This document shows positions 34,769 through 43,655 of a stretch of 64,000 nucleotides of DNA, one piece after another. Each line of letters opens with the position of its first letter. Position 1 is the stretch's first letter. The position numbers and the translations under genes were made by a program. Source of the DNA: Enterobacter genomosp. O (GTDB lineage: Bacteria; Pseudomonadota; Gammaproteobacteria; Enterobacterales; Enterobacteriaceae). The stretch lies in assembly GCF_001022965.1 (NCBI RefSeq), contig NZ_LECZ01000027.1:310001-374000 (forward strand). The letters are read 5' to 3'. Below the pieces are notes generated by a model. It ran no database searches, was not told the DNA's origin, and was given only the letters and a program-made list of their open reading frames with translations.

Positions 34769-36061
34769 CTAGCTGCCCCAGCGTCCTTTCAGGTAGTTTA
34801 CCGCCTGCTGCGTCTGCGGCTGGTTCAGGTAATCTTCCCGGAACAGGATGGTGCCGTTGACGTTGGGCAGCGAATCGTTGAGGTCGAGCTGTTTTTTCAA
34901 CTCAGGCACGCCGCCCTGGACCGTCCAGTCTGGCTCATTTTTCGAAGGCTCACCCACCTTGTAGAACGCAATGCCGATATACAGGCGAGTGTGGGTCGGC
35001 TTCACCACGTCGGCCCACCATTTGGTCAGCACGTCGTAGCGCGCGGCATCCCGCGAGAAGGGCCAGTAAATCTGCGGAGCGATGTAGTCCAGCAGGCCCT
35101 GCTGCACCCACTGACGCGTGTCGGCGTAGGATTCATCATAGGCCGCGGCGCCGCGGGTGTCGGAGCCTGCCGGGTCAAACGAACGGTTACGCCACACGCC
35201 CGCCGGGCTGACGCCGAACTCCACGTCGGGCTTTGTCTGTTTAATCGCCCGGGAAACCTGGACGATCAGCTGCTGCGTGTTGTGTCTGCGCCAGTCGGCT
35301 TTTGAGGCAAATCCCTGGCCGTACTGCCGCCAGGTCTGCGCGTCATTGAGCGCTGAACCGGGCGTTTCGGTATAGAAGTAATCGTCAAACTGCACGCCGT
35401 CTATCGGGTAGTTCGCCACTACCTCGGTCACCACCCGGGTTATCCAGTCGCGAACTTCCGGAATGCCCGGGTCGAGCACAAAGCGGTCGCCCGAGACGCG
35501 CACCCACTCCGGGTGCTGGACATAGACGCTGGACGGGGTCTGGTATGACGTCCGGTTCAGGGCGGCAATGGTTGACGGCTTGGTGTTGGTCGACACGCGG
35601 TACGGGTTGAACCAGGCATGCACCTTCATACCGCGCTTGTGCGCTTCATCGAGCATAAACTGCAGCGGGTCGTATCCCGGATACTCGCCGATGTTGCCCG
35701 TCAGCATATCCGACCACGGTAAAATCTTTGACGACCAGAGCGCCGTGCTGTCCGGCTTCACCTGGAAAAATACCGTGTTAATGCCGAGGTGCTTCAGGTT
35801 GTCGAGCTTGCTGGTCAGCGCCTGCTTTTGCATCGCGATGCGCTGGTCAGCGCTGCGGCCGTTCACCGAGGCCACCGGCGGCCAGTCGAGACGACTGACC
35901 GTTGCCAGCCAGATCCCGCGCATCGGCTCGTTTGCCTGCTGCGTCGGTTTGCTCACGGTGGGAAGAGGGGTAACCAGTGACTTTGGCGGTTTTGAGGAGC
36001 AGCTCACAAGTAAAAGCGCGCAGCCAGCCAGCGCACCAATCCGTTTTACGTGTCGCGTCAT
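34769..36061 (-). CDS. digH: Divisome-localised glycosyl hydrolase (lipoprotein), DigH/YddW
   Basis: The 430-residue lipoprotein cleaves naked glycan strands of septal peptidoglycan. It has a lipobox (LLLVSC, Cys near residue 21) and a GHL10 domain: MRGIWLATVSRLDWPP near residue 47, KVHAWFNPYRVS in the middle, then DGVQFDDYFYTE and IAPQIYWPFS. It matches E. coli YddW (439 residues), renamed DigH. A terminator follows on the minus strand. It is eight bases downstream of the VF530-family gene. Confidence 0.9.
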   Translation of the reverse strand: MTRHVKRIGALAGCALLLVSCSSKPPKSLVTPLPTVSKPTQQANEPMRGIWLATVSRLDWPPVASVNGRSADQRIAMQKQALTSKLDNLKHLGINTVFFQVKPDSTALWSSKILPWSDMLTGNIGEYPGYDPLQFMLDEAHKRGMKVHAWFNPYRVSTNTKPSTIAALNRTSYQTPSSVYVQHPEWVRVSGDRFVLDPGIPEVRDWITRVVTEVVANYPIDGVQFDDYFYTETPGSALNDAQTWRQYGQGFASKADWRRHNTQQLIVQVSRAIKQTKPDVEFGVSPAGVWRNRSFDPAGSDTRGAAAYDESYADTRQWVQQGLLDYIAPQIYWPFSRDAARYDVLTKWWADVVKPTHTRLYIGIAFYKVGEPSKNEPDWTVQGGVPELKKQLDLNDSLPNVNGTILFREDYLNQPQTQQAVNYLKGRWGS

Positions 36062-36068
36062 TTGCGTA

Positions 36069-36356
36069 TTAGCTCTTTGTAATCCGACTGTTGGCCCAGG
36101 GATTAAAGGCGGGCGCCTCCTGTTCAGTACTCACCTCATCGTCGAGAGAGTCCAGATACAGGGCTTCAACCTCCGCGCGCGCCCACGGGGTACGGCGCAG
36201 AAATTTCAGGCTCGATTTAACGCTGGGATCTTTTCTGAAACAGTTAATTTTGATTCGGTCACCCAGCTCGCTCCAGCCATATTTCGCCACCAGGGCGTTG
36301 ACCATCATCTCCAGCGTTACGCCATGCAAAGGATCTTTGGAAATATGTGCAGTCAT
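36069..36356 (-). CDS. VF530-family (DUF2132) small protein
   Basis: The 95-residue protein contains [20 protein letters not shown] and [20 protein letters not shown], the core of the VF530 family, which has a SAP/DUF2132-like fold and is annotated as possibly DNA-binding. Those homologues are of about the same length. It is eight bases upstream of digH on the same strand, so the two may be co-transcribed. Function is not established. Confidence 0.75.
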   Translation of the reverse strand: MTAHISKDPLHGVTLEMMVNALVAKYGWSELGDRIKINCFRKDPSVKSSLKFLRRTPWARAEVEALYLDSLDDEVSTEQEAPAFNPWANSRITKS

Positions 36357-36445
36357 AGGCGTCCGAATGTCTCGATTTTCAGGGGAATGGGGTAAACGCT
36401 GAAAGGGTACAAGAAAGCAGGGGAAGCGGCAATTTTAGCGTGAGG

Positions 36446-36473
36446 TTTCTTCACCTCCGGAGAGGTGAAGAAA
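36446..36473. repeat. Twelve-base-pair inverted repeat after aroY
   Basis: TTTCTTCACCTC and GAGGTGAAGAAA pair around CGGA, 15 bases after the aroY stop (minus strand). No T-run follows, so it is a hairpin that may stabilise or end the transcript. Confidence 0.5.
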
Positions 36474-36487
36474 AGGGAAAAGTGCGT

Positions 36488-37975
36488 TTATTTTTTGTCG
36501 CTGAACAGCTCTGGCGCCCACGGACGCGGGTCAACCTCCATAAACGGCGCCCGTTCGAAGCGATCCTTCAGCGCCCACGGCACCGTGCAGTCGAAGATGG
36601 TCTTGCAGGAAATCCCATTGCCGCGAATTGAGGTGCTGTAATCCGGCGACTGCGACGGATCCAGCTGGTGGCCGCGGATCCCCGGGATGTTGGTGATGCT
36701 CACATCTCCCTGCATGCGGGTGGTCATCGCCCACAGGATGTCGTCGCTGTCGAAAATATCCACGTCTTCGTCGACCAGAATAATGTTTTTCAGCTCCGAA
36801 TAGGTGGCTAAGGCGATGAGCGCCGCCTGGCCCTGGCGTCCTTCATCTGACGGCTGGCGTTTTTTCACCTGCAAAATACCAAGGAACTTGCCGCCGCCCG
36901 CGGTATGCGCGTAGACGTTTTGCAGGAAGCCCGGAATAGCCTCCTCAACGGCATTGCGGATGCTGGCCTCCGTCGGCAAACCGGCCAGCGTGGTATGTTC
37001 TTCCCCCGGGCCCACCAGCGTTTGCAGGATCGCGTGGTGTCGCATGGTCACGGCCTTCACTTTGATCACCGGCAGGGACGGGTTCGCCTCGCCGCAGTAG
37101 CCCGGGAACTCCGGCATCGCGTGCCCGGTGTTGGTGTGCTGATCTTCCCTGACGCGCACGCCCGGCAGCAGTTCGCCTTCAATGATGATTTCCGCCCGCG
37201 CGATGGCTTTCTCTTTTACCGCTACGCCCTGCACCAGCTCCACCGGCTGCTGGCGCAGCGCCCCGGCGACGCCCAGCTCGTTGTAGCCAAACGGCGTGGT
37301 GGGGGCCTCAAAGCACGCGCCGATATAGATGGCCGGATCGAGCCCCATGTTGATCGTCACCGGCAGCGGTTTTCCGGCCTCTTCCGCCTTTTTGCGGAAG
37401 ACTTCGATATGGCGACCGGCGGCAAGGAACATCGAAAGCTCGTCGCGCTCCTGAACGCAGAGGCGGTGGATGGTGACGTCCGTCAGCGAGCTGTCTTCCG
37501 GATCGCTTGCCAGCACCAGCCCCAGACAGAAGAACGGGCCGGCATCAATTGGCGTGTTTGTCGGCGCCGGAAGCAGCTTGCGCAGATCGAAGTCAGGATC
37601 GTCAGCGTAGAAGACCTGTTCCTGACACGGGGCCTGCGCCGCCGGGACGACAACCGGCGCAACCGGCTTTTTCACCGCCTGGCCAACGTGCTTTGCCAGC
37701 TCAGAGGGCTCGCAGCCTAGCAGAAGCGCCGCGCGCTCGCGGCTGGCGTGCATGCCCACCAGGATGCGGGAGCCCGGATAGCCCTTCACGCTGTTGAACA
37801 TCATCGCCGGGCCCGTGCGGGTCGGACGTTTTACCGTGCCGCCCGCGCCGATATGACGATAGACTCCCGCCAGCTCCGCGTTGGGATCGACCGGATAATC
37901 GGTTTCGATATACTGCCCTTCATGGCTCTGCAGCAGGGCGATGGCGCTTCTGAGATCGTTGATCGGGTTTTCCAT
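36488..37975 (-). CDS. aroY: Protocatechuate decarboxylase AroY (UbiD family, prenylated-FMN)
   Basis: AroY decarboxylates protocatechuate (and related hydroxybenzoates) to catechol. The 495-residue protein matches the Enterobacter cloacae and Klebsiella AroY enzymes almost without gaps: HIGAGGTVKRPTRTGPAMMF, FYADDPDFDLRKLLPAPTNT, REDQHTNTGHAMPEFPGYCG and ISCKTIFDCTVPWALK. The UbiD fold needs prenylated FMN made by a UbiX-type enzyme, and no ubiX or small B/D subunit genes flank it, so the cofactor must come from elsewhere in the genome. GGGAGG lies five bases before the ATG. The divergent LysR gene is its probable regulator. Confidence 0.93.
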   Translation of the reverse strand: MENPINDLRSAIALLQSHEGQYIETDYPVDPNAELAGVYRHIGAGGTVKRPTRTGPAMMFNSVKGYPGSRILVGMHASRERAALLLGCEPSELAKHVGQAVKKPVAPVVVPAAQAPCQEQVFYADDPDFDLRKLLPAPTNTPIDAGPFFCLGLVLASDPEDSSLTDVTIHRLCVQERDELSMFLAAGRHIEVFRKKAEEAGKPLPVTINMGLDPAIYIGACFEAPTTPFGYNELGVAGALRQQPVELVQGVAVKEKAIARAEIIIEGELLPGVRVREDQHTNTGHAMPEFPGYCGEANPSLPVIKVKAVTMRHHAILQTLVGPGEEHTTLAGLPTEASIRNAVEEAIPGFLQNVYAHTAGGGKFLGILQVKKRQPSDEGRQGQAALIALATYSELKNIILVDEDVDIFDSDDILWAMTTRMQGDVSITNIPGIRGHQLDPSQSPDYSTSIRGNGISCKTIFDCTVPWALKDRFERAPFMEVDPRPWAPELFSDKK

Positions 37976-38050
37976 ATTTTCCTCCCTCGGTTGAATACCT
38001 CCATTCTTATGGCAATGACCAATAGCATCAATTGCATCATTACTGCTAAA

Positions 38051-38072
38051 TTGATAAGTAAATTCATATCAA
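38051..38072. promoter_or_regulatory. LysR-type operator between aroY and its LysR gene
   Basis: TTGATA and TATCAA are inverted around ten bases, giving the T-N11-A symmetry typical of LysR sites. It lies 16 bases before the LysR start and about 75 bp upstream of aroY. Bound protein is inferred. Confidence 0.5.
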
Positions 38073-38087
38073 TAAGGGAGGCGTTAC

Positions 38088-38972
38088 GTGCAGTTTCGTC
38101 AGATGCGCCATTTCATCGTCGTGGCAGAAGAGCTCCACATGCACCGGGCCGCAGAGCGCCTGAACATGGCGCAGCCCGCGCTGAGCCAGCAGATAAAGGC
38201 GCTGGAGGAACGTTTAGGCGTCACGCTCTTTAGCCGGGCGAACCGCCGCTTAACCCTGACGCCCGCGGGCGAAGCGTTTCTGGTGAAAGCCCGGCTTGCG
38301 ATCTCCCTGACCGAACAGGCGGTTCTGGACGCCAGGCAAACGGCAAGGGGCGAGCAGGGGGTGTTAAACCTCGGGTGCGTGTCGAGCGCGATGTTCGACG
38401 GCAGGCTGCCCGCCGCGCTGCGCCAGATGCACAGCCGCTGGCCGGCCATCACCATGTCGCTGATGACGGGAAATGTGCAGACGCTCTACGCCGCCGTGCA
38501 AAGCAACCAGCTGGACGTGGCCATTATCCGGGCGCCGCTGCCGTCGCTGCCTGACGATCTGCAAAGCCGCCCGTTTGCCTCGGAGAAAACGGTGCTGGCG
38601 CTGTATCGCCAGCATCCGCTGGCGGGCTCATCCGCGCTGACGCTCTCGTCGGTGAGGGACGAAAAATGGATCTCCCTGCGCGACCCGGAGGGAATGGGGC
38701 TGGAGCAGTACTTTTATGATGCCTGCAGCGGGGCGGGGTTTCAGCCGGACGTGGTGCAAAACGCGACCGACGTGCCCACGGTGATAAGCCTGGTCTCTGC
38801 CGGATTTGGCCTGGCGCTGCTTCCCGCCTCGGCAAAGGCGGTGATCGTTGAGAACGTTGTTTACGTGGACATCCTCGACCGGCTGCGGGAGAGCGAGCTG
38901 ACGCTGGTTTGCCACCGGATTATTCGCTCAGAGGTGCTTAAAAGGTTTCTGGCTACCCTCGATCACACCTGA
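38088..38972 (+). CDS. LysR-family regulator, probable activator of aroY
   Basis: The 294-residue protein has a LysR helix-turn-helix (HRAAERLNMAQPALSQQIKA) and a substrate-binding domain with LNLGCVSSAMFDGRLPAALR at its start. It resembles the BenM/CatR-like group that answers aromatic acids. GTG start with GAGG seven bases upstream. It is divergent from aroY (112 bp apart) with a LysR-type palindrome between them. Its end overlaps the next LysR gene by ten bases on the opposite strand. Confidence 0.87.
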   Translation: MQFRQMRHFIVVAEELHMHRAAERLNMAQPALSQQIKALEERLGVTLFSRANRRLTLTPAGEAFLVKARLAISLTEQAVLDARQTARGEQGVLNLGCVSSAMFDGRLPAALRQMHSRWPAITMSLMTGNVQTLYAAVQSNQLDVAIIRAPLPSLPDDLQSRPFASEKTVLALYRQHPLAGSSALTLSSVRDEKWISLRDPEGMGLEQYFYDACSGAGFQPDVVQNATDVPTVISLVSAGFGLALLPASAKAVIVENVVYVDILDRLRESELTLVCHRIIRSEVLKRFLATLDHT

Positions 38973-39874
38973 CGTCCGGCGGCCTGCAGCAGCTGCTCGC
39001 GCAGCCAGGCATTCGCCGGATCATGGCTGTTTTTCGGGTGCCAGTACATGTTGATGGTAATCGGCTGGAGCGGCAGCGGCGGCGCGAAGAGATCCAGCGT
39101 GCTGGCGAACTGTTTGAGCATTCGTTCCGGCAGGGTGCACACCAGGTCGGTACCGGCAACAAGCGCAGGCGCCACGGCGTAGCTCTGCGTCGACATGACG
39201 ACGTGTCGCTGGTGGCCCAGCCCGGCAAGGGTTTGATCGACAAAGCCGGTGAACGGATCCCCCGCCGAAGACACTACCAGATGAGAAAGGGCGCAGTAGC
39301 TTTCCAGATCTAAAGCACCTGTCCCGCGCGGATGGCCTTTACGCTGTGCTGTGGCAAACGCGTCATCGATGAGTTTGCGCCTCACCCAGCCGTCATGGGC
39401 GCCCGCGCTCACGCCAATGTAGATATCCACATCGCCATTTTCAAGCTGCTGCGGCAGTTCAGCCATCACAGGCAGGGCAAAGCGCAGGCGAACGCCGGGG
39501 GCTGCTGCGCCTACCTGGTTAAGCAGCCCGGTGCCCAGCATCAGCGCCGGGTTTTCATGCAGCGCAATAACAAAGGTCCGGCTGCTGGTTTGCGCCTCGA
39601 ACGCGGTGGGGGCAAACATCGCGCTGATGCCGCGCAGCACGCTCTCCACCTGCGGCCTGAGCGCCTCCGCTCTCGGCGTGGGGAGCACCCCGCGTCCATG
39701 CGGAGAGGGAATAAACAGCGGTTCGCCAAAGAGCGAGCGCAGGCGCGCGAGACGGGCGGACATCGCAGGCTGGCTGATGCCGAGCCGCGCGGCCGCATGG
39801 GTGATGTTCCTGTCCTGGAGCAGGGCGTCCAGGGTCAGGAGCAGGTCTATGTCCATCTCAGATACCCGCGTCAT
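38963..39874 (-). CDS. LysR-family regulator (NodD/NahR-like), paired with an MBL hydrolase
   Basis: The 303-residue protein has the N-terminal DIDLLLTLDALLQDRNITHA followed by the helix AARLGISQPAMSARLARLR, as in NodD/NahR-type LysR proteins, and a normal C-terminal ligand domain (ALPVMAELPQQLENGDVDIY). It starts one base after the stop codon of the upstream MBL gene, so it is likely co-transcribed with it. An internal ATG at 39856 (MDIDLLLT) is an alternative start. Target and ligand unknown. Confidence 0.82.
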   Translation of the reverse strand: MTRVSEMDIDLLLTLDALLQDRNITHAAARLGISQPAMSARLARLRSLFGEPLFIPSPHGRGVLPTPRAEALRPQVESVLRGISAMFAPTAFEAQTSSRTFVIALHENPALMLGTGLLNQVGAAAPGVRLRFALPVMAELPQQLENGDVDIYIGVSAGAHDGWVRRKLIDDAFATAQRKGHPRGTGALDLESYCALSHLVVSSAGDPFTGFVDQTLAGLGHQRHVVMSTQSYAVAPALVAGTDLVCTLPERMLKQFASTLDLFAPPLPLQPITINMYWHPKNSHDPANAWLREQLLQAAGRQV

Positions 39875-39875
39875 C

Positions 39876-40862
39876 TTATTTCGCGCCGCTGGCGTCCCGG
39901 TTGGTATAGGTTACCGGGACCCAGGCATAGCCGCCGCTTTCGCCTTTGGTCACGTAGCCGATACCCGGGAAAGGCAGGTGGGGCGCGGCAACCAGATCTT
40001 TATTTTTCACAAAATCCGCAAACGCGTGCTGGCGCACGCCTGCCGCTTTGTTCTGATCTTCATCGTAGGTGATGGTCACGTCAGGCTGCGGGAACTGGAC
40101 CGCCGCGGCGTGAATAATGTCGCCCACGAAGGTGATCTTCTCGCCTTTGCTTTCCAGGGTGTAAAACGCTGAACCTGGCGTATGTCCGGGATGAACCGTG
40201 CCGGTAATGCCCGGAAGCAGCTCAGAGGTGCCGCTAAACGGCACGACCTTGCCGGCATCAAGATAGGGCTTTAAGGTCTTCTGCGCGACGGTAAAATAGT
40301 TTTTGCCGTAGCCGGTTTTTTTCTGGTTGTCGTCGTTAAAGAAAAAGTCGATGTCCGGTTTGCCCACGAAAACGCGCGCGTTGCTGAACACCGCCTTGCC
40401 GTCTTTCACCAGGCCGCCAGAATGGTCGGAGTGGGCGTGAGTCAGCAGGACTTCAGTAATATCCTGCGGCTTAATTCCCTGCGTGGCGAGGCTCTCAATC
40501 AGACGTCCGCCGTTGCCGGGGCCGAAGAGCTGGCCTGAGCCGGTATCCACCAGAATTTTATGTCCGGGCATCGCAATCAGGAAGGCGTTGATGGACACCT
40601 CAGCCGGGTTGGTCTGGAAGTTTTTCGCCAGCAGTGCATCGATTTGTTGTGGTGTTGTCCGGCGCAGCAGCTTGTGCAGATCCTGCGCGACGCTCCCGTC
40701 GGTAAACGAGGTGACAAGCACATCGCCGACCTGAACGCTGTATCCGCCCGCCGGTTGTTTAACGACGTGCTGGGGCGTCTGTGCCGACGCCTGCAGCGCA
40801 GGATAGAAAAGCAAAGAACTGGAAATCAGCGTGGACAGAGCAAGTTTTTTCACGGTAAGCAT
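39876..40862 (-). CDS. Periplasmic MBL-fold metallo-hydrolase
   Basis: The 328-residue protein has a signal peptide (LALSTLISSSLLFYPALQASA) and a complete metallo-beta-lactamase domain: THAHSDHSG (residues near 143-151), the GTVHPGHTPGSAFY histidine loop, VGDIIHAAAVQFP and the late PHLPFPGIGYV. It resembles the lactonase/parathion-hydrolase-like MBL proteins, which may act on lactones or esters. AAGGAG precedes the ATG. It heads a two-gene unit with the LysR gene that follows. Unlike the MBL-fold protein at 3.1-3.9 kb, its metal motif is intact. Confidence 0.85.
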   Translation of the reverse strand: MLTVKKLALSTLISSSLLFYPALQASAQTPQHVVKQPAGGYSVQVGDVLVTSFTDGSVAQDLHKLLRRTTPQQIDALLAKNFQTNPAEVSINAFLIAMPGHKILVDTGSGQLFGPGNGGRLIESLATQGIKPQDITEVLLTHAHSDHSGGLVKDGKAVFSNARVFVGKPDIDFFFNDDNQKKTGYGKNYFTVAQKTLKPYLDAGKVVPFSGTSELLPGITGTVHPGHTPGSAFYTLESKGEKITFVGDIIHAAAVQFPQPDVTITYDEDQNKAAGVRQHAFADFVKNKDLVAAPHLPFPGIGYVTKGESGGYAWVPVTYTNRDASGAK

Positions 40863-41038
40863 ACGAGTCTCCTTTGAAAGCGCTCATCTTACTTCTCCGT
40901 AAAATTATAAGAACCTGCCTAATAATGATAGGACCTATAAACGGGATGGATAGGTCCAGCGGGAAAACGGCGGCTAACGCTTCGCAACGCTAATGGAAAA
41001 ATGAGAGCGTGAACCGGAATTCATGTAACGAAACAACA

Positions 41039-41054
41039 TGTGAACTCGCTTACA
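41039..41054. promoter_or_regulatory. Candidate CRP site before the LacI-GPH-GH91 operon
   Basis: TGTGA-ACTCGC-TTACA matches the CRP consensus TGTGA-N6-TCACA with one mismatch. It lies about 60 bp upstream of the LacI gene, a good place for catabolite control of a sugar operon. Confidence 0.45.
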
Positions 41055-41078
41055 TTTTAGACCTCTATCACACTTTAT

Positions 41079-41090
41079 AGTGACGTCACT
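41079..41090. promoter_or_regulatory. Candidate LacI-type operator
   Basis: AGTGACGTCACT is a perfect 12-base palindrome with the central CG typical of LacI-family operators, 24 bases before the LacI start. A further pair CCTCTA/TAGAGG encloses it. It probably serves the adjacent LacI protein. Confidence 0.5.
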
Positions 41091-41114
41091 GTTTAGAGGG
41101 TGCGTTTCAACACT

Positions 41115-42125
41115 ATGGCTTCCATTAAAGATGTCGCAAAAAAAGCTGGCGTATCAACAGCTACCGTCTCGCGGGTGCTGAACAATCACCCCAGCGTGGT
41201 GCCCGAAACGCGTCGGGCGGTACATGATGCAATGGATTACCTGTGTTATGTACCCCATAAAAGCGCGATTCAACTAAGCGGTAAATGCTCAGGCCTGATT
41301 GCCGTCGTGCTGCCGAATCTGGTCAACCCACATTTCTGCGAACTGCTGGCAACGTTTGAGGAAGAGGCGCGATACATTGGCAAAACGGTGATCGTTAAAA
41401 CGCACCAGAACCAGCCGCAGCAGGATAAACAGATCGTTCATACCCTGATCGGGATGGGTATTGACAGCCTGCTGTGGGTTCCGACGGAAGCGGAAGCTGA
41501 GCTTGCACAGTGGCTTACCGCAACACACATTCCGGTTGCCGTGGTGACGCAGGTTTCCCGTTTTTTTAACTCGGTGTCAATCGATCAGAGCAAAGGTGCG
41601 GAAAAGATTGCGGAACATTTTATCCAGACCGGACATACCGCATTAGGTTTTATTGCACAGGAGGGCGTAGACAATCGAAAAGTATCCGCCTGGAGTAAAA
41701 AAATCACCAGTCACGGAATAGCACTTAATCCACAGAACCAGTTCTGGATAGCAAAAGGTGAGGGTGAAAAAATATCGGGCCATATCAGTATTCTTGACGA
41801 CATTATAGAAAAACTAGCCAGCCGAAAAACGGTATGCACGGGCCTGATGATCTATAACGATGTGGCAGCCAGCTATATTATTGACGGATTGAATGCTAAG
41901 GGCTTATGCGTTCCACAGGACATTGCCATCGTCAGTTTCGATAATACGCTGCTGGCGCAGACCAGGAAAATGACCAGCATCGCACAGCCGATAAGTGAAA
42001 TTGCGCATCTGGCATTTCAGATGGTCAATAATAACAACAAACAGGAAAGTATCGAAATGGTTGAAATCGACTCTCGCCTGATTATCCGTGAGAGCAGCAT
42101 CAGCCTTAATATCACGACACTTTAA
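41115..42125 (+). CDS. LacI-family repressor of the GH91 operon
   Basis: The 336-residue protein begins MASIKDVAKKAGVSTATVSR, a typical LacI helix-turn-helix, followed by the hinge and a periplasmic-binding-like domain (IAVVLPNLVNPHFCELLATF to VSFDNTLLAQTRKMTSIAQP). The ATG is chosen by the LacI N-terminus; a GTG 15 bases earlier is closer to AGAGG. The gene is AT-richer than its left neighbours, like the two genes after it. A perfect palindrome and a CRP-like site lie upstream. It is first in a run with the permease and the GH91 enzyme. Confidence 0.88.
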   Translation: MASIKDVAKKAGVSTATVSRVLNNHPSVVPETRRAVHDAMDYLCYVPHKSAIQLSGKCSGLIAVVLPNLVNPHFCELLATFEEEARYIGKTVIVKTHQNQPQQDKQIVHTLIGMGIDSLLWVPTEAEAELAQWLTATHIPVAVVTQVSRFFNSVSIDQSKGAEKIAEHFIQTGHTALGFIAQEGVDNRKVSAWSKKITSHGIALNPQNQFWIAKGEGEKISGHISILDDIIEKLASRKTVCTGLMIYNDVAASYIIDGLNAKGLCVPQDIAIVSFDNTLLAQTRKMTSIAQPISEIAHLAFQMVNNNNKQESIEMVEIDSRLIIRESSISLNITTL

Positions 42126-42223
42126 GTATTTATTAATCATATGCAACTGGAAGAGGGTAATGTTTCCCTGGCTTCACAGGGTAAACCTTGCTTTGTATTT
42201 ATTATCAATATTTAAGGATATAT

Positions 42224-43612
42224 ATGACAGCCGCAGATAAACACAGCGCTTATGAAAAATTGAGTCTGAAAGAAAAAATCGGCTACGGTATGGGCGATGC
42301 TGGGTCATGTATGATCTGGAGCGTGCTGGCGCTATATCTGACCTGGTTTTATACCGACGTGTATGGCCTTGATGCCGGTATTGTTGGGACCCTTTTCCTG
42401 GTAATCCGTATTTTTGACGCCTTCAGCGACCCCGTCATGGGCGCAATTTGCGATCGTACCCGAACCCGCTGGGGTAAGTTCCGGCCGTGGCTGCTGTGGA
42501 TGGCCGTACCGTTCGGTCTGGGCGCAGTGTTGATGTTCACAACGCCAGACCTGAGCATGAACGGGAAAATCATTTATGCATGGGTTACCTATCTGGTGAT
42601 GTCTTTAATTTATACAGCAATAAATATCCCGTACTGCTCGGTTGCTGGCGTGATTACGCTTAATCAGAAAGAGCGTCTGGGCTGTCTTTCATGGCGTTTC
42701 TTCCTGAATGGTCTCGCCACGCTGATTGTGTCCTCCTCCATTTTGCCGCTAACCGACTGGCTGGGAGGCGGCAATCGGGCATCTGGCTTTCAATTGACCA
42801 TGATGATCATGGGGGGCGCCGCCACATTAATGTTCTTGTTCTGTTTCTCAAGTATCAAAGAGCGCGTGGTCTCGATTAAGACCAATGACTCCTTAAGAAA
42901 GGATCTTAACGACATTATTAAAAATGACCAATGGCTGCTGATGATCACCATTACCTTCCTGAACGTTTTTCCAGCATTTATTCGGGGGGCGGTAACCATC
43001 TATTATGCTACCTATGTGATGCAAGCCTCCGTCGGGTTTATCACCTTCTTTATGGCTCTCGGCGTGGCCTGCAATATGCTGGGCAGCGTCATTGCTAAAC
43101 CTCTGACCGATCGTTTTGATAAAGTTAAGCTCTTTCGCATCATTAACATTATTCTCGGCATACTTTCCTTTGCCCTGTGGTTTGTCGACCCGCATTCACT
43201 GACGCCGCTACTGACGCTGTTTATCGTTATTAATATTCTGCACCTGATTCAGTCCGGGCCGATTTTGTGGGCAATGATGTCCGATGTCGACGATTACGGT
43301 GACTGGAAGTTTGGTAAACGTCTGACGGGTATTTCTTTTGCCGGGAATCTTTTCATGCTGAAAATGGGTCTGGCTGTCGCTGGAGCTATTGTCGCGTGGA
43401 TACTGTCCTGGACCGGCTATGTTGCGAATCAGGCGCAGCAAAATCCGCAGACCCTCCAGGGAATTATTATGATGTTTTCGCTATTGCCGATGGTGAGCTA
43501 TTTCTTTAGCGCATGGATAGTGCGCTATTTCAAACTCAACCAAACGTTCCTTGAGAAAATTAAAGTCGATCTCGCTAAACGTGAATTAGAAGCTAACTCT
43601 ACTTACGCGTAG
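42224..43612 (+). CDS. GPH-family sugar:cation symporter
   Basis: The 462-residue inner-membrane protein has 12 membrane segments and the family motifs GYGMGDAGSCMIW (start) and FDAFSDPVMGAICDRTRTRW (loop 2-3), as in MelB, LacS and related glycoside-pentoside-hexuronide symporters. Late loops such as ALGVACNMLGSVIAKPLTDR also fit. It probably imports a di- or oligosaccharide with H+ or Na+. AAGGA lies shortly before the ATG; a 12-residue upstream extension is not supported. Between the LacI gene and the GH91 gene, so the cargo is likely the GH91 substrate. Confidence 0.87.
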   Translation: MTAADKHSAYEKLSLKEKIGYGMGDAGSCMIWSVLALYLTWFYTDVYGLDAGIVGTLFLVIRIFDAFSDPVMGAICDRTRTRWGKFRPWLLWMAVPFGLGAVLMFTTPDLSMNGKIIYAWVTYLVMSLIYTAINIPYCSVAGVITLNQKERLGCLSWRFFLNGLATLIVSSSILPLTDWLGGGNRASGFQLTMMIMGGAATLMFLFCFSSIKERVVSIKTNDSLRKDLNDIIKNDQWLLMITITFLNVFPAFIRGAVTIYYATYVMQASVGFITFFMALGVACNMLGSVIAKPLTDRFDKVKLFRIINIILGILSFALWFVDPHSLTPLLTLFIVINILHLIQSGPILWAMMSDVDDYGDWKFGKRLTGISFAGNLFMLKMGLAVAGAIVAWILSWTGYVANQAQQNPQTLQGIIMMFSLLPMVSYFFSAWIVRYFKLNQTFLEKIKVDLAKRELEANSTYA

Positions 43613-43655
43613 CTATAAGCCTGCTTAATATTAATAGACCAGAAGGATTTTATAC

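Noticed and set aside
41062-41097. Riboswitch or attenuator before the LacI gene (CCTCTA/TAGAGG enclosing pair)
   Set aside because: The palindrome is better explained as a protein-binding operator of the LacI type; no leader ORF or terminator is present.
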